Source: Polaromonas sp. (GTDB lineage Bacteria > Pseudomonadota > Gammaproteobacteria > Burkholderiales > Burkholderiaceae_C). From it: DNA of 47,040 bases. The position numbers were made by a program, and so were the translations under genes. The stretch spans positions 148,047 to 195,086 of the forward strand of contig JAAFJR010000006.1 of NCBI GenBank assembly GCA_013298945.1. Direction: 5' to 3'. How positions within the stretch are numbered: the first letter of the stretch is position 1; every line of letters begins with the position of its first letter. Below are positions 45,575 through 47,040 of the stretch, one piece after another. The notes beneath the pieces are model-generated. The model worked only from the letters and a program-made list of their open reading frames with translations, searched no databases and had not been told where the DNA came from.

Positions 45575-46660
45575 TCAAAACGAGAAACCTTGTCGATTGC
45601 GTCGCACATCTTCCGTCACCATCATGTGGCAAAGCTGCTCTAAAGTTGTCGAAGGTGACCAGCCAAGAATATCCTTGGCCTTTTGTGGGTTGCCAATCAA
45701 TAATTCAACTTCTGCTGGGCGATAAAACTTAGGATTGATACGCATAACCGTTTGACCCACCTTCAAAGCTGCACCCGAACCCGCAAACTCTTTGTCAAAA
45801 TGAGATGCAAATGAGGCAATCACCGCTGTTTCGTTGACTTCGTTGCCTTTGAATTCAACATTGATTCCGACGCCTTTAAACGCCATGGTTACAAAATCAC
45901 GTACGGTTTCTGTGCGATTGGTCGCAAGTACAAACGTGTCGGGTTCATTCGCTTGCAGCATACGCCACATACCGTCTACATATTCTTTGGCAAAGCCCCA
46001 GTCACGTTTGGCATCGATATTGCCAAGCTCTAAGCAATCCAATTTACCCAAACACAATTTAGCAACGGAATCCGTAATTTTCCGTGTAACAAATTCACGC
46101 CCACGCAACGGACTTTCATGGTTGAACAAAATACCGCTGCTACCAAAAATATCGTAGCTTTCGCGGTAATTGACCGTCATCCAATGCGCATAGAGCTTCG
46201 CAACACCATAGGGACTACGGGGGTAAAACGGCGTGTCTTCTATTTGTGGGATGGCTTGAACTTTGCCAAACATTTCAGAGGTACTGGCTTGATAAAACTT
46301 GATTTTGGGATTGACGATGCGAATAGCTTCTAGCAAGTTCAATGCGCCAATGCCAGTGATTTGCGCCGTTGTGGTGGGTTGGTCAAAACTTACACCCACA
46401 AAACTTTGTGCGGCCAAGTTGTATATTTCTGATGGCTGAACTTTTTGCACCAAGGCAATGCTTGAACCTAAATCTGTCAAATCATATTCAACCAAGTGCA
46501 AGTTTGGATGATTTTGGATCCCTAACTCATCAATGCGCCAAAAGTTGACAGAACTTGTTCTGCGATATGTTCCGTAAACGGTATACCCCTTAGCCAATAA
46601 CAATTCGGCTAAATAAGCGCCATCTTGGCCGGTAATACCTGTAATCAGTGCAGTTTTCAT
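45575..46660 (-). CDS. gmd: GDP-mannose 4,6-dehydratase Gmd
   Basis: 361 residues from [14 protein letters not shown]; an extension to 46723 is rejected because the NAD site must be at the N-terminus. [15 protein letters not shown] is at 8-22, catalytic STSEMFG near 125-131 and the Tyr-Lys pair in [12 protein letters not shown]. The segment [17 protein letters not shown] is a strong Gmd mark. It makes GDP-4-keto-6-deoxymannose, precursor of fucose, rhamnose and perosamine residues, so the cluster probably builds a deoxysugar-containing polysaccharide. The enzyme that completes the sugar is not in the window. Confidence 0.96.
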   Translation of the reverse strand: MKTALITGITGQDGAYLAELLLAKGYTVYGTYRRTSSVNFWRIDELGIQNHPNLHLVEYDLTDLGSSIALVQKVQPSEIYNLAAQSFVGVSFDQPTTTAQITGIGALNLLEAIRIVNPKIKFYQASTSEMFGKVQAIPQIEDTPFYPRSPYGVAKLYAHWMTVNYRESYDIFGSSGILFNHESPLRGREFVTRKITDSVAKLCLGKLDCLELGNIDAKRDWGFAKEYVDGMWRMLQANEPDTFVLATNRTETVRDFVTMAFKGVGINVEFKGNEVNETAVIASFASHFDKEFAGSGAALKVGQTVMRINPKFYRPAEVELLIGNPQKAKDILGWSPSTTLEQLCHMMVTEDVRRNRQGFSF

Positions 46661-46703
46661 AGATTTGATTTTGTGTTTTTGAAATTTAGAAAAATTACGG
46701 CAT

Positions 46704-47040
46704 TCATTTTGAAATGCGGCCAATCAATTGACTAATCCATCGCAGAGGCGCAGTAATTCTCCATGAATTGCTAGCTAAAAGTGCCTCCATTTGCAACTCA
46801 GTTTCATTGAGATTGCTATTGGCATGCTTTGCTTTATCTTCTGCTTGTTGCGCCTTGGCCTGAGCTTGTTGTGCTTTATCTTCTGCTTGTTGCGCCTTGG
46901 CCTGAGCTTGTTGTGCTTTATCTTCTGCTTGTTGCGCCTTGGCCTGAGCTTGTTGTGCTTTATCTTCTGCTTGTTGCGCCTTGGCCTGAGCTTGTTGTGC
47001 TTTATCTTCTGCTTGTTGCGCCTTGGCCTGAGCTTGTTGT
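46704..47040 (-). CDS. Partial protein with 14-residue coiled-coil repeats and a C-terminal [10 protein letters not shown] module
   Basis: Only the last 111 codons are inside the window; the stop is TGA at 46706-46704. The visible part is five tandem copies of [14 protein letters not shown] (two heptads each, Ala/Gln-rich, coiled-coil), then [18 protein letters not shown], then [13 protein letters not shown] and a short basic tail ending GRISK. The [10 protein letters not shown] module also opens the 1086-residue glycosyltransferase, here it closes the protein. Proteins of this layout in polysaccharide loci often have a methyltransferase or glycosyltransferase domain in front, but none can be seen. 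It lies 43 bases upstream of gmd. Confidence 0.8.
   Translation of the reverse strand, partial: QQAQAKAQQAEDKAQQAQAKAQQAEDKAQQAQAKAQQAEDKAQQAQAKAQQAEDKAQQAQAKAQQAEDKAKHANSNLNETELQMEALLASNSWRITAPLRWISQLIGRISK
46831..47040 (-). repeat. 42-bp tandem repeat, five visible units, running off the window edge
   Basis: Units start at 46831, 46873, 46915, 46957 and 46999. By eye the units match almost perfectly; the only difference I see is in the last-encoded unit, at its edge. Each encodes [14 protein letters not shown]. Because 42 is a multiple of three, unit gain or loss keeps the frame and only changes coiled-coil length. Confidence 0.95.

Noticed and set aside
46831-47040. Regular repeat array that could be taken for CRISPR
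   Set aside because: Units are directly adjacent with no spacers, and they form an open coding frame with heptad periodicity.

Overview
The window looks like a chromosomal segment of a betaproteobacterium, most likely Burkholderiales and probably Comamonadaceae. The main reason is the run bamE-dapB-exbB-exbD-leuS-lptE-holA-proA. The hpf-ptsN-hprK block, a type III GshA followed downstream by GshB, and a split HpaG1/HpaG2 meta-cleavage operon fit the same group. Gene density is high: no gap exceeds about 250 bases, and I saw no tRNA, rRNA, CRISPR array, transposase or phage gene. The taxonomic call is an inference from gene content and order.

Layout. 1-3998 (minus): glycolate oxidase subunits glcF (partial) and glcE, an SMP-30 lactonase, a heptosyltransferase, a small zinc protein and a membrane protein. 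4065-5447 (minus): radA. 5524-11726 (plus): a homoprotocatechuate catabolic operon hpaR-G1-G2-E-D-F-H followed by a class II aldolase, then panE. 12805-18312 (minus): gshB, a BenE-like transporter, kup, gshA. 18359-27512 (minus): a DUF6352-like gene, proA, holA, lptE, leuS, exbD, exbB, dapB, bamE, with fur divergent. 28076-31453 (minus): hprK, ptsN, hpf and an MFS exporter. 31696-37126: corA, psd, alr (minus), lplT, and an EamA permease. 37161-47040 (minus): a cell-surface polysaccharide cluster with three large multi-domain glycosyltransferases, a small coiled-coil protein, gmd, and a partial protein with a 42-bp tandem repeat.

The most unusual signal is a family of short interspersed repeats. 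I find eleven clear copies of a 51-bp element, alignable without gaps: ten inside minus-strand genes (glcE, benE, proA twice, leuS twice, dapB, alr and two glycosyltransferases) and one between genes. Both orientations occur. Each orientation uses one reading phase only, with third codon positions falling on the same element columns, and one diagnostic base changes so that the phase in use stays open. As far as I can align the host proteins from memory, several copies replace native sequence without changing protein length, rather than adding residues. In the two paralogous glycosyltransferases a copy covers the DxD-like motif of the first GT2 domain and coincides with loss of its acidic residues. 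I regard this in-frame, apparently length-neutral repeat as the candidate undescribed system in the window.
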